DNA from: JAYEIA01 sp964472505
GTDB taxonomy: Bacteria; Bacteroidota; Bacteroidia; Bacteroidales; JAADGE01
Direction: 5' to 3'
Length of the DNA stretch: 17,643 nucleotides
NCBI GenBank assembly: GCA_964472505.1
Contig: CAYYQW010000077.1
Coordinates: 1-17,643, forward strand
The first letter of the stretch is position 1; every line of letters begins with the position of its first letter. The translations under genes and the position numbers were made by a program. Positions 7,047 to 14,900 of this stretch are shown here, in pieces. Below the pieces are notes generated by a model. It saw only the letters and a program-made list of their open reading frames with translations, ran no database searches and was not told the DNA's origin.

Positions 7047-7544
7047 TTATTTCTTTAAAGCTTTTTCGATAGCCGGGAGTAATTTTTTTGAATTAACGGG
7101 TTTCTTCACAAATCCGTCCACTTCCAACCAAACGATTTCATTGTTTTCATTTTTATAATCAACACCGGCTTTTCCGGTTTGTTTGTCTTCTATCAATATA
7201 ATGTCCAAATCGTGATTATCCATTTCGCGTCGGTATTCTCGAGCTAAGCCGGCAATATCGGCATCCGTGGCTTCAAGTACATCGACCGAAGTCTGCATTA
7301 AAACCGGGAAATTCAAGCTTTTGTCTGACTTAAGCATGTCTGCCAACTCAAACCCCTCAAACTGAGTGTTCATCATTACATCGAGAACGGCTAAATCGGG
7401 TTTTTCAGATCGGGCTTTTTCCAATGCTTCTTCTTTATTTGAAGCGGTAATCACTTGGTAACCTTCGTGTTTTAAGATTGTTTCGGCGATGGTTATTACA
7501 TCGATGTCATCATCTACGAGTAAAATTTTTTTGTCTGTAATCAT
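7047..7544 (-). CDS. single-domain response regulator with an insertion before beta5, first gene of the hydrogenase operon
   Basis: A 165-residue receiver-only protein. The acidic pocket is D11-D12-D13, the phospho-acceptor is D55 in VLDVMM, the switch residue is T85 in LMQTS, and the conserved lysine is K148 in VKKP. No output domain follows. Between T85 and K148 there are about 35 extra residues (about 99-140) compared with CheY, rich in charged residues and falling in the alpha4/beta5 region that receivers normally use for partner contact. It opens the operon, 46 nt before hydC, and its ATG at 7544 is preceded by the large regulatory gap. It is probably phosphorylated by the hydrogenase-like kinase at the other end of the operon or by another kinase. 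Family assignment is firm; its target is unknown. Confidence 0.92.
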   Translation of the reverse strand: MITDKKILLVDDDIDVITIAETILKHEGYQVITASNKEEALEKARSEKPDLAVLDVMMNTQFEGFELADMLKSDKSLNFPVLMQTSVDVLEATDADIAGLAREYRREMDNHDLDIILIEDKQTGKAGVDYKNENNEIVWLEVDGFVKKPVNSKKLLPAIEKALKK

Positions 7545-7633
7545 GGCTTTTGTGTTTTAAAGTGTTCTATTATTTTTATTTGTAAAGTAACATCATAAAT
7601 GAATACTTTGTTAGCGTATTTCTTACTCTAAGC

Positions 7634-7655
7634 CATTAGGTGTTTTTACCTAATG
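7634..7655. promoter_or_regulatory. perfect inverted repeat, candidate operator of the hydrogenase operon
   Basis: CATTAGGT (7634-7641) and ACCTAATG (7648-7655) are exact 8-bp complements around a 6-nt spacer GTTTTT. It lies about 90 bp upstream of the first operon gene and shares its core GGTGTTTT(T/C)ACC with a second dyad 148 bp further upstream. It has no T tract on either strand, which argues for a protein-binding site or 5'-leader hairpin rather than a terminator. A relaxed -7-like TATTTTG is just upstream on the minus strand. Confidence 0.5.
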
Positions 7656-7662
7656 ACGTCAT
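7653..7662. promoter_or_regulatory. 10-bp palindrome overlapping the inverted repeat
   Basis: ATGACGTCAT is a perfect palindrome sharing three bases with the right arm of the adjacent dyad. Overlapping symmetric sites would let two factors compete or cooperate. The binding protein cannot be identified from the sequence; it does not match the Rex consensus TTGTGA-n-TCACAA. Confidence 0.35.
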
Positions 7663-7785
7663 ACAAAATACTTATAATGAGGAATATACACAGGCGCATA
7701 AATCTTATTTATAATTACTATAAACTACAAAAGACCTGATTATAAGAGACTTAGGATAATGGTTTTTATAAAATAAATTTACATA

Positions 7786-7799
7786 GGGTGTTTTCACCC
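7786..7799. promoter_or_regulatory. second copy of the GGTG-type dyad
   Basis: GGGTG-TTTT-CACCC has a 5-bp stem and its inner core differs at one base in twelve from the core of the dyad at 7634-7655. The pair may be twin operators. Alternatively, on the minus strand the hairpin plus the following AT-rich DNA could weakly terminate read-through from the PagL-like gene. Confidence 0.4.
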
Positions 7800-7818
7800 A
7801 TAGAAAACTTAGTTATAT

Positions 7819-7839
7819 ACTTGCGTAATTTATGTAAGT
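7819..7839. repeat. imperfect 21-bp dyad
   Basis: The stretch starts ACTTGCGTAA and ends TTATGTAAGT. Eight of ten opposed positions are complementary and the other two are G-T pairs. A plus-strand TAGCTTTG follows at 7840-7847, which matches TAnnTTTG, but no plus-strand gene follows it. Functional meaning is uncertain. Confidence 0.25.
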
Positions 7840-7919
7840 TAGCTTTGCCGCATGTCAACAAACGCATTTTCGGCAGTTTTGGCCGGGAAAAACCATGATT
7901 TTAGGTCAACTGAAGTCAG

Positions 7920-7982
7920 ATATAAGATATAAGATGTAAGATATAAGATATAAGATGTAAGATATAAGATATAAGATGTAAG
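7920..7982. repeat. tandem repeat, three perfect 21-bp units made of 7-bp subunits
   Basis: Each unit is two ATATAAG heptads followed by one ATGTAAG heptad; copies start at 7920, 7941 and 7962 and are identical. The flanks are not repetitive. Heptad-based arrays like this are seen between genes in several bacterial groups and can change copy number by slippage. The array lies downstream of the PagL-like gene and about 375 bp upstream of the hydrogenase operon, so an effect on expression is possible but unproven. Confidence 0.9.
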
Positions 7983-7998
7983 AGAATTTTGTAATTGG

Positions 7999-8022
7999 GC
8001 TGCATGTATGGGAGTTTGCAGC
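7999..8022. repeat. GCTGCA-N12-TGCAGC inverted repeat
   Basis: Exact 6-bp arms lie about 70 nt past the stop codon of the PagL-like gene. A transcript hairpin is possible, but no T run follows on the minus strand, so it is a poor intrinsic terminator candidate. Confidence 0.3.
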
Positions 8023-8093
8023 GTTTTGTAAGTTGGTCGGCAAATACTCATAGGCGGCGGTGTGTTATTCAGATGTATTTTTTACAAAAATGA

Positions 8094-9281
8094 TTATCTG
8101 AAAGTTCTGACAAAACCGAGACTGAATTCCGTAAAATCGGCTTCTCCAAAATTGGCATTTATTGCGGCTCCAAAATAAAAATTATTTTTAGGATGATATT
8201 GGGTTTTCAAAAGATAGTATTTCAACCCTAATCGTGTGGGAAACAAATACTTTAAAGTATAATCAAGCGGTTTGCTGTTCTGATAAAGATTATCAAAGTC
8301 TCGATAGAAGGGTTTAAAAATTGTAAGGCCGGCATTCATATCCATAGAAACATTTCCCATAAGTAATTCTAAACCAAGAAAAAAATACAGATTGCCGTTA
8401 TACGGAAATTCAAAACCCTTCCCAACTTGAGTCGTTGAGAAATAATCGGAAAAATGAGCGTAATGCCGATAGCTAAATCCTCCGTAAAATTTGAGGTATT
8501 GCCTAAAAATAATACCGGCTGAAAGCTCTGAAGTATAAACCGCTTTAACAGGGCTGTCGGGCGGGCCGGCTGTTCCGCCAAGCGCATGAAAACCAAAACC
8601 TTGTCTTAGTTCGACTGTGAAATTTTGGGTTTTATCGGGCGGTGTTTTGGGTAAAGCAGCCGGAAGGTCCGGGCTTTTGCCGACAAAAAGCACAGAAAAG
8701 CTCATTGCTCCGGAATTTAAACCGAAATTAGGCAATCGCACATGCCCGTTGGAGCTGTGCAGATAACCGCCTCCAAGTCGAAAAATAAGCCTGCGGCTTG
8801 TATGAAAATTATAATAGGCAAAAAGCCGAAACGACCAATTGATATGTGAGCCCAAAGCCTTGTTCAACGGATTAAATTCACTGTGGTAGGGCAAATCAAA
8901 ATAGGATGCACCCAAAGCTATTTGAAAATTTAAGGAATTAGTCAAATTACGCCCCGGCCTGAATTCTATGTATTTAAGTATGCCGTATGCATTCCCGAAA
9001 ACGGTATCATTTCCCAACTTAGAAAAAGCCAAACTAAACCCGCTTGCCGGATAGCTAAAAAAACCCGCCCAAGAAGTGCTGTCGGTATGAATGCGGCCAA
9101 AATTAATAAGATAGCGTTTCTGAAAATTTGTTTCCGGAAAAAAACTGTTGGTTTTTACAATTTTTCCCAACATTATTTCAGGCTCGGTATAACTTACAAA
9201 TGAACTTTCTTGTGCTCCGGCAGTAAAGCCGTAACTTGCAAACAGGCTTATAAGTAAAAGACGTAAAAAAGATTTCTTCAT
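8094..9281 (-). CDS. acyloxyacyl hydrolase / PagL-like lipid A deacylase, outer membrane
   Basis: A 395-residue predicted beta-barrel. The N-terminus is a signal peptide (hydrophobic about 5-20, cleavage likely after AGA, residue 23). The catalytic-type motif LHSSNG (H175, S177) followed by PNFGLN (184-189) matches the PagL family, in which a His-Ser pair removes an ester-linked acyl chain from lipid A. GSHINW (144-149), alternating aromatic strands and the aromatic C-terminal end (FVRTFR) support an outer-membrane barrel. The protein is far longer than the proteobacterial enzyme of roughly 170 residues, but the long form is usual in Bacteroidota homologues. The third catalytic residue cannot be fixed by eye. 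Its ATG is 140 nt from the end of the upstream histidine kinase gene, so the two may be co-transcribed. A role in remodelling lipid A is inferred from the family. Confidence 0.82.
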   Translation of the reverse strand: MKKSFLRLLLISLFASYGFTAGAQESSFVSYTEPEIMLGKIVKTNSFFPETNFQKRYLINFGRIHTDSTSWAGFFSYPASGFSLAFSKLGNDTVFGNAYGILKYIEFRPGRNLTNSLNFQIALGASYFDLPYHSEFNPLNKALGSHINWSFRLFAYYNFHTSRRLIFRLGGGYLHSSNGHVRLPNFGLNSGAMSFSVLFVGKSPDLPAALPKTPPDKTQNFTVELRQGFGFHALGGTAGPPDSPVKAVYTSELSAGIIFRQYLKFYGGFSYRHYAHFSDYFSTTQVGKGFEFPYNGNLYFFLGLELLMGNVSMDMNAGLTIFKPFYRDFDNLYQNSKPLDYTLKYLFPTRLGLKYYLLKTQYHPKNNFYFGAAINANFGEADFTEFSLGFVRTFR

Positions 9282-9421
9282 CGGGGAATATTGGCTTATC
9301 GGTTCTTAAACAGAATTACGGTAAGTCAATAATAACCAATCTTAAACGAAGTTTGCCGTTTTTTTGATTAAGCAACAAAACTTTAGGACGAAGCGGTTGT
9401 TTTAAAATTAGAGAAATTTGC

Positions 9422-11551
9422 TTAATCTTCCGAGTTTTCGATTCCTACGCTTATCAGCACAAACATGCCTTTGCCCGGTTTGCTGTTAAAATCGCAAGTA
9501 CCTTTTACGGTTTTAATTTTATTTCTGATATTGCTGAGGCCAAGCCCGCTGCTGTTATTCGTCATTTCAAAAACATTAAAACCGATACCGTCGTCTCTGT
9601 AATAGAGGTAAATATTCTTATCGGTATTTTTTAGCTCAATGGTAATATTTTTAGCCTGCGCATGCTTTATTGTATTATGAATCAATTCTTTAAGCGTCTG
9701 AAAAAGCACGCTTTCGGAAAAAGTTCTTCCCGTTAATTTGTAATCGGATGTATTGGTTTCAATTTTTACGGATTTAGTTTTATTCAAAAATCGACAAAAT
9801 TCCTCAACAGCCGTAGCCAATCCAAAGTCATGCAGAATTTGAGGAGTAATGTTATTGGCTATTTCCTTGGCGGAAGATATGGCCATATCGGCCAGTTCCT
9901 CAATATTATCAATCAACTCGGTCTCTTTTCCTTTGCTTTCCTGTTTAGAGCGTAATAAATCGCTGTAGAGGCGAATGGTTGAAAGTATCGGGCTGAGGCC
10001 GTCGTGCAAATCGGCGGCAAAACGTTTGCGTTCTTTTTCCTCGGTTTCAATGATGGTTCGTATAATCTGCTTTTGTATTTTTTTGCGTTCGGTTATGTTT
10101 CTTGAAATACTTAAAATAGCGGGTTTCCCGTCAAAATTAATCAATCGGCTTTTCATTTCGGTGGCAATGACGCTTCCGTTTTTTGTCAGATGCTCCGTTT
10201 CATAAGTATATCGCTTCTTACGGCTTATGATTCCGATATTTTCTTTTACTTTCGGACGAAACTTTTCCGTTTTCAAATCGGCAAAATTCATCTGAAGTAA
10301 CTCAGTTCTTGAATATTCTAAGCTGTCGCAGGCCACTTCATTCACTTCCAGAATGTTTCCGGCCAAATCAGCTACAAATATCTCATCACTGCTGTAATCG
10401 AACAGTGTGCGAAATTTGTTTTCGGAAAATTTTAAAGCTTCCTCGGCGGAGCGAAGTTTCTTTTTAGAGCGTTCAATTTGACGCAAATACCGATTCAGGC
10501 CTTCATTGGTAACAAACAGTATAAATGCCGTTAAAATTCCCACAATCACTGCCCCTATTATCAGGGAATCAAAAACCATGCGGTTAATCAACGGCTTTAC
10601 TTCCTCCTGCTTATTAATTTCGGCCATGATGTATAATTCAAAATCTTCAAAAAAATTATAGGCCAATAAACGCTCATCATTTGCCGGCTGACTGCTGTAT
10701 TCCAAAAGCCCGGACCGGTTTTTTTTCATCTGGTCAAAAATGCCTTTATCAGCCCACATTTCCCCTCTTTTTTCGTAAGGATAAATAAATTGCCCGGAGC
10801 TATCGGTAACGAATATCTTTCCGCTTTTTCTCAACTTAAGTTCATCCAAAATTGCACTCAGTTTTTTAATGTTTTTTTCTGCCGACCCTACATACAACAT
10901 TCCTATTGTTTGCCCGTTGCTGACAATCGGGCTGTAAGCCGTAATATACCAATCATCTACCACATAAGCCCTGCCGTAAAAATTTTCTCCGCGCTCAATT
11001 GTTGTCACAACCGGCGAATGATTGGGAATATAAGTATTTAATGCCCGATTATTATTTTTTGATCGCACATTGGTGGAAATTCGCACATAACCACTGTCTG
11101 TTCTTTGAAAAACAGTAGCCGTAAGAGAAAAGTGCTTCTCAATTTCATCCACGAAATCAAATTTTTGGCCGATATTTTTTTCATCCAAATACCAATCTTC
11201 AAGCATGCTTTGGTGTTTATTTCCGCTTATCTGATTCTCAATAAGGACCGGGCGTGAACTGTCGGAAATTCTTAAGCCGGCTTCTTCAAACTCATTTTGA
11301 GCGACCCTAAGTAAGCGCTTTACGTTTTCAAATTTCAGCTCTCTCTCACGCTGAAACATTTTGCTTATGGTCTGTACTTCCAACTCTAAATCACGGCTCA
11401 AAGATTGATACAATGCTTCTCGGCTTGATTTCACCGATTGCAGGCTGATTAGAAATATAGAAAAAATAACTCCTCCCAATATCGGAAGAAAAACTTTAAC
11501 TTTCAGAGAAGTCCGATCAAGAATTTTAAATACATTGATATGAGTGCGCAT
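9422..11551 (-). CDS. membrane histidine kinase: Cache sensor, PAS, HisKA_3, HATPase
   Basis: A 709-residue inner-membrane sensor kinase. TM1 lies at about 19-38 and TM2 at about 325-348, enclosing a large periplasmic Cache-type sensor (about 40-320), with motifs such as RGENFYGRAYVVDDWYITAY (187-206) typical of small-molecule-binding Cache domains. A short coiled coil (about 352-376) leads to a PAS domain (about 377-490). The NarL-type dimerisation domain HisKA_3 has phospho-acceptor H516 in DLHDG, and the ATPase has N626 (ELIHNTIKHA), DDGIG (653-657) and SGLGLSNI (668-675). Kinases of this class normally pair with LuxR-type DNA-binding regulators; none is in the window, so it is an orphan here. 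The next gene on the same strand is the PagL-like hydrolase, 140 nt away, a possible target of its regulation. The ligand cannot be predicted. Confidence 0.92.
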   Translation of the reverse strand: MRTHINVFKILDRTSLKVKVFLPILGGVIFSIFLISLQSVKSSREALYQSLSRDLELEVQTISKMFQRERELKFENVKRLLRVAQNEFEEAGLRISDSSRPVLIENQISGNKHQSMLEDWYLDEKNIGQKFDFVDEIEKHFSLTATVFQRTDSGYVRISTNVRSKNNNRALNTYIPNHSPVVTTIERGENFYGRAYVVDDWYITAYSPIVSNGQTIGMLYVGSAEKNIKKLSAILDELKLRKSGKIFVTDSSGQFIYPYEKRGEMWADKGIFDQMKKNRSGLLEYSSQPANDERLLAYNFFEDFELYIMAEINKQEEVKPLINRMVFDSLIIGAVIVGILTAFILFVTNEGLNRYLRQIERSKKKLRSAEEALKFSENKFRTLFDYSSDEIFVADLAGNILEVNEVACDSLEYSRTELLQMNFADLKTEKFRPKVKENIGIISRKKRYTYETEHLTKNGSVIATEMKSRLINFDGKPAILSISRNITERKKIQKQIIRTIIETEEKERKRFAADLHDGLSPILSTIRLYSDLLRSKQESKGKETELIDNIEELADMAISSAKEIANNITPQILHDFGLATAVEEFCRFLNKTKSVKIETNTSDYKLTGRTFSESVLFQTLKELIHNTIKHAQAKNITIELKNTDKNIYLYYRDDGIGFNVFEMTNNSSGLGLSNIRNKIKTVKGTCDFNSKPGKGMFVLISVGIENSED

Positions 11552-11574
11552 AGATAACAGTTGTTTGATGTATG

Positions 11575-11582
11575 CAAAGTTA
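11575..11582 (-). promoter_or_regulatory. candidate -7 element for the Cache kinase gene
   Basis: TAACTTTG on the minus strand matches the Bacteroidota -7 consensus TAnnTTTG exactly and lies 24 bp upstream of the kinase start codon, which would give a very short leader. No clear -33 TTTG was found at the expected distance. Confidence 0.35.
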
Positions 11583-11856
11583 GCAGAGTTTTTTTTAATT
11601 CATCGGATTATTAAATCATGCATTATACTAAGACCCGTAATTTTTTTTAATTCTCTCTGCTCTAATTAAATATTTTTGTGTTTTTTTGCAAAGAGCAAAC
11701 AGGAAACAATTAACCGGTTCTTTACAATAATCAAAACATTAGAAATGACAGGCAAAAGAACTAAGCGGTGTGTTTATTTGTCAGCTATTTTACGTTATTC
11801 GTCAAAAATCCGGCAAGTCCGGTTTAATAATTGTACATAATTTATAACAAATCAAG

Positions 11857-11864
11857 TAGTTTTG
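11857..11864 (+). promoter_or_regulatory. candidate -7 element for the giant surface-protein gene
   Basis: TAGTTTTG matches TAnnTTTG exactly, about 75 bp before the likely start codon. A TTG at 11831-11833 could be the -33 element, with a 23-nt spacer that is slightly long. It overlaps the palindrome TTTTGCAAAA, a possible operator. Another exact match, TATTTTTG at 11671-11678, is an alternative. Confidence 0.35.
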
Positions 11865-11939
11865 CAAAAACAACTGCAACTTTTTAGGCGTTTATTCCGT
11901 ACTGTAACATATATACGTAAATTTTCGCATATTTATTTA

Positions 11940-14900
11940 ATGAAAATAACAATAATGAAGACTACTACTATTTATCGATTAAGCACATTTATTATATCAT
12001 TATTACTCAGTTCAGGGCTTTTTGCCCAAACCGGCCCCGGCGGGGTAGGAAATGCTGACGGAAGCAACGGACAACCCGAAATAAAACTCTGGTTGTTGCC
12101 TGACTCTTTGGGTCTGACCGATGGCAATGATGTTCTGAGCTGGACAGATTATTCCGGTAACAATAATGATCTTTCCGCCGTTTCAGCAACTTCACCTGTC
12201 TTCAAAGCTTCGGCAATTAACAATCACGACTATCTGGAGTTTTCTAAAGATAACAATCGCATTATCAGAAATTCTTTTGATATGCCAAGCGATGCCGTTG
12301 CTGTTTTTATGGTATTAAAAACCGCTGACAGCGGAGACGGAGTTTTGTCTTATGCCGTATCAGGCAGCGATAATGAATACTTGTTTTATCAAAGCAACTC
12401 TTTAACAACCCATATTGATGGCTCAAATGACAACTCGGGTGTATCTTATAATGATGACAGCTGGAAAATTTTCAGTCACCAGTGGCGAAGTTCAGACGGC
12501 AGTTTATACATACATTTAGACGGAACAGAGGAATATTACACCACATTTCAAACCGGGGCTGCCATCACTTCCGGAGGTAATTTAGCCATTGGCGGCGAGC
12601 AAGACGATGTAGACGGCGGTTACGATGCAGGACAAGATTTTGACGGCGACATTGCGGAATTCATAATGTTTGCAAGCCCGCTAAAAAAAGCGCAAAGAGT
12701 AGTTATAGAAAACTATTTGGCACAAAAGTACGGATTAGATGCCAACTTAGCTGCAGCCGGCGATAAATATGTGCCGGATGATGCATCCTACATTGTATCG
12801 CTTACCGGTATGGGAAAAGAAAGCGACGGAGTAACCGAAGCAAGCTGCGACGGGCTGCATATTTCCCAAAACGGAGGTTTTGACAACGGCGAATACATTA
12901 TGACCGCCCACGACGGCAGTGAAAATAGCGAAGCTACAATTAATACAAGCACGGAAGTAACCAATTGCGGGGTAGATTCGGCATGGAATCGCTCTTGGTA
13001 TATCGATAAAACAACCATCGATGGTGTAAATGCTAAAATTGCTTTTGATTTTGGCGAAGGCATTAACGGAGACTATCCGGGAAAATATGAAAATTACCGA
13101 TTATTATACCGGCCCAATCTGACTGCCGATTACGATACAATTGAAGCAGATACCAAAGGCATCCAAAACGGCGATCAAATATACTTTGCCCTTTCCGACG
13201 TCGATTTAGCCGACGGTTACTACACATTAGGTTCGGTTGATGCCGACGAAAGTCCCCTCACCGGTGTAACCGGTCAAACATGGTACACACTCGTAAGCGG
13301 CTTTTGGGATGACTGGGAAGTCTGGACATTAGATCCATCCGGTTCTTTACCCGATAATCCCGGCATGGAAGTCCCCTCATCCGCCGATGATGTGGTAATT
13401 TTGACAGGAAAAACAGTTACTGTCAGAGAAAACAATATTGCTGCTGTTGATCTTACGGCGGAAGGCCGATTGGATTTTCAAGATTATACCGGGCAAAGTT
13501 TCGGAACCATAAGCGGAAGCGGACGAATATTACTTGCTGCAGACAATTTTCCCGGCGGCGATGCCTCTGATTTCATTACCGAGGGCGAAGGGGAAGGAAC
13601 GGTAGAATACTACGGTACTTCTTTTAATTTGAATACCGCAAGGGAGTTTTATAATCTGTATATTGATATGGACAATGCCTCAGAAACACTTACTCTTTTA
13701 AAAGATTATACCATTAACGGCTATTTGCGCATAAATCAAGGCATTTTGCAAATTAACGATAACAGCTCCGCAAGCAATCTGAACATTACGGTTCAGAACG
13801 AAATTAACGTGCAGAGCAACGGACAAATTCTTACCGGCGAAGGAAATGCCCGACACCAATTAAATGCCTACGGCGATTTTATTAATAACGGAATCGTTAA
13901 GTTTACAAACCGAATTTCGGCTGATTACAGCAATGAAGCCACTAACGGCATTGTAGATTTTAATGCCCTGAATGATTCAAAAAATCAAACCATTAAGTGC
14001 AAAAATACAAGCAATTTTTATCGTATAGAAATTGATAAAGGTACGGATGACACTTATGAACTCGCTATTGAAGCCGATGATGCTTCCTACTTTAACTTGT
14101 TTGGATATGCCAACCGGTCACATGATGATGTTGCCCAATTAGATGACAATGCAGCTGCTGCCGACCAAAGAAATCCGAATGCATTAGGCCTTTATCGTGG
14201 TACCGTGCGGCTTAAAAGCAATGTAAATGTTCCCGTATTAAACAATGTTGTAAATTACAACATTTCGGAAGCGGCAAGATTATGGATCGACGGCGGCTCA
14301 GCCGCAAAAAGTGACGGAACGGCTATTGTAGCTTACGGAAAAATACAGGTAACTAACGGAACACTTAATTCGACAGTCAACAGCGGTATTACAATTCGCG
14401 AAAACGGCCTCGTAAAAGTAGAAGGCGGCACACTTACAATCAATCAATTGCGCACTTCGGTGTTTGGTGCTGAAAACGTAGGCGGATACGTGCAAAGCGG
14501 CGGAACTACGAATATTTTGGGTGGAACGACTGCGGGCGATTACTATTGCTTTAACCTGACCTATCCGGGCAATGTATTCAATATGTCGGGCGGTACGCTG
14601 CACATACATGAAGCAGAAGGTAAAGGCGGAATTTTTATAAATTCAGACGAAGTCAACCAAAACGTAACCGGCGGAACCGTTATATTTGATATACAAGACG
14701 GTAACGATTTTGAAATTACATCTAAAGCACCCTTCTGGGATCTGGTTATCCGCAACTCTCACAGCGGAACAGGCAAACATATCCTAACCGAAGGAGTTGA
14801 TGTGGGAGCTACCGACGAAGATTTAGCCCAACAAGACCTTGTTGTACTCAACGATTTAACCATAGAAACCGGCACAACAAGAACAAGTGGTTCGGATACT

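Larger units (their letters stand above)
7545..8093. other. 549-bp intergenic region upstream of the hydrogenase operon
   Basis: No convincing gene. The region separates the end of the PagL-like gene from the first operon gene, both on the minus strand, so it should contain a terminator for the former and the promoter of the latter. It holds two related inverted repeats (7634-7655 and 7786-7799), an overlapping 10-bp palindrome (7653-7662), a degenerate 21-bp dyad (7819-7839), a tandem repeat (7920-7982) and a GCTGCA/TGCAGC hairpin (7999-8022). No exact minus-strand TAnnTTTG was found. The nearest is TATTTTG, read from 7670 to 7664, just upstream of the first inverted repeat. Confidence 0.6.
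11552..11939. promoter_or_regulatory. 388-bp divergent promoter region
   Basis: No gene is seen. It separates the start codons of the minus-strand Cache kinase and the plus-strand giant surface protein. It is strongly AT-rich with T tracts, several TAnnTTTG matches on both strands, an 8-bp palindrome TTTGCAAA (11685-11692), a 10-bp palindrome TTTTGCAAAA (11860-11869) and a small CCGG-caagt-CCGG hairpin (near 11810-11822). Because it is AT-rich, individual promoter matches may be coincidental. Confidence 0.6.

Noticed and set aside
7786..7799. Strong intrinsic terminator of the PagL-like gene
   Set aside because: The stem is only 5 bp, no T run follows on the minus strand, and the hairpin lies about 300 nt past the stop codon; the match with the second dyad favours a regulatory site.
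7920..7982. CRISPR array
   Set aside because: The repeats are directly adjacent with no unique spacers, and no cas genes are near.
7839..8051. Minus-strand open frame of 70 codons containing three SYILYLT peptide repeats
   Set aside because: The peptide repeat is just the translation of the 21-bp tandem DNA repeat (21 is a multiple of 3). The rest resembles no known protein, and no promoter or neighbouring gene supports it.
12788..13063. Minus-strand open frame of 91 codons, and similar short frames between 14298 and 16519
   Set aside because: All lie antisense to the continuous plus-strand surface-protein frame, which has a signal peptide and recognisable domains.
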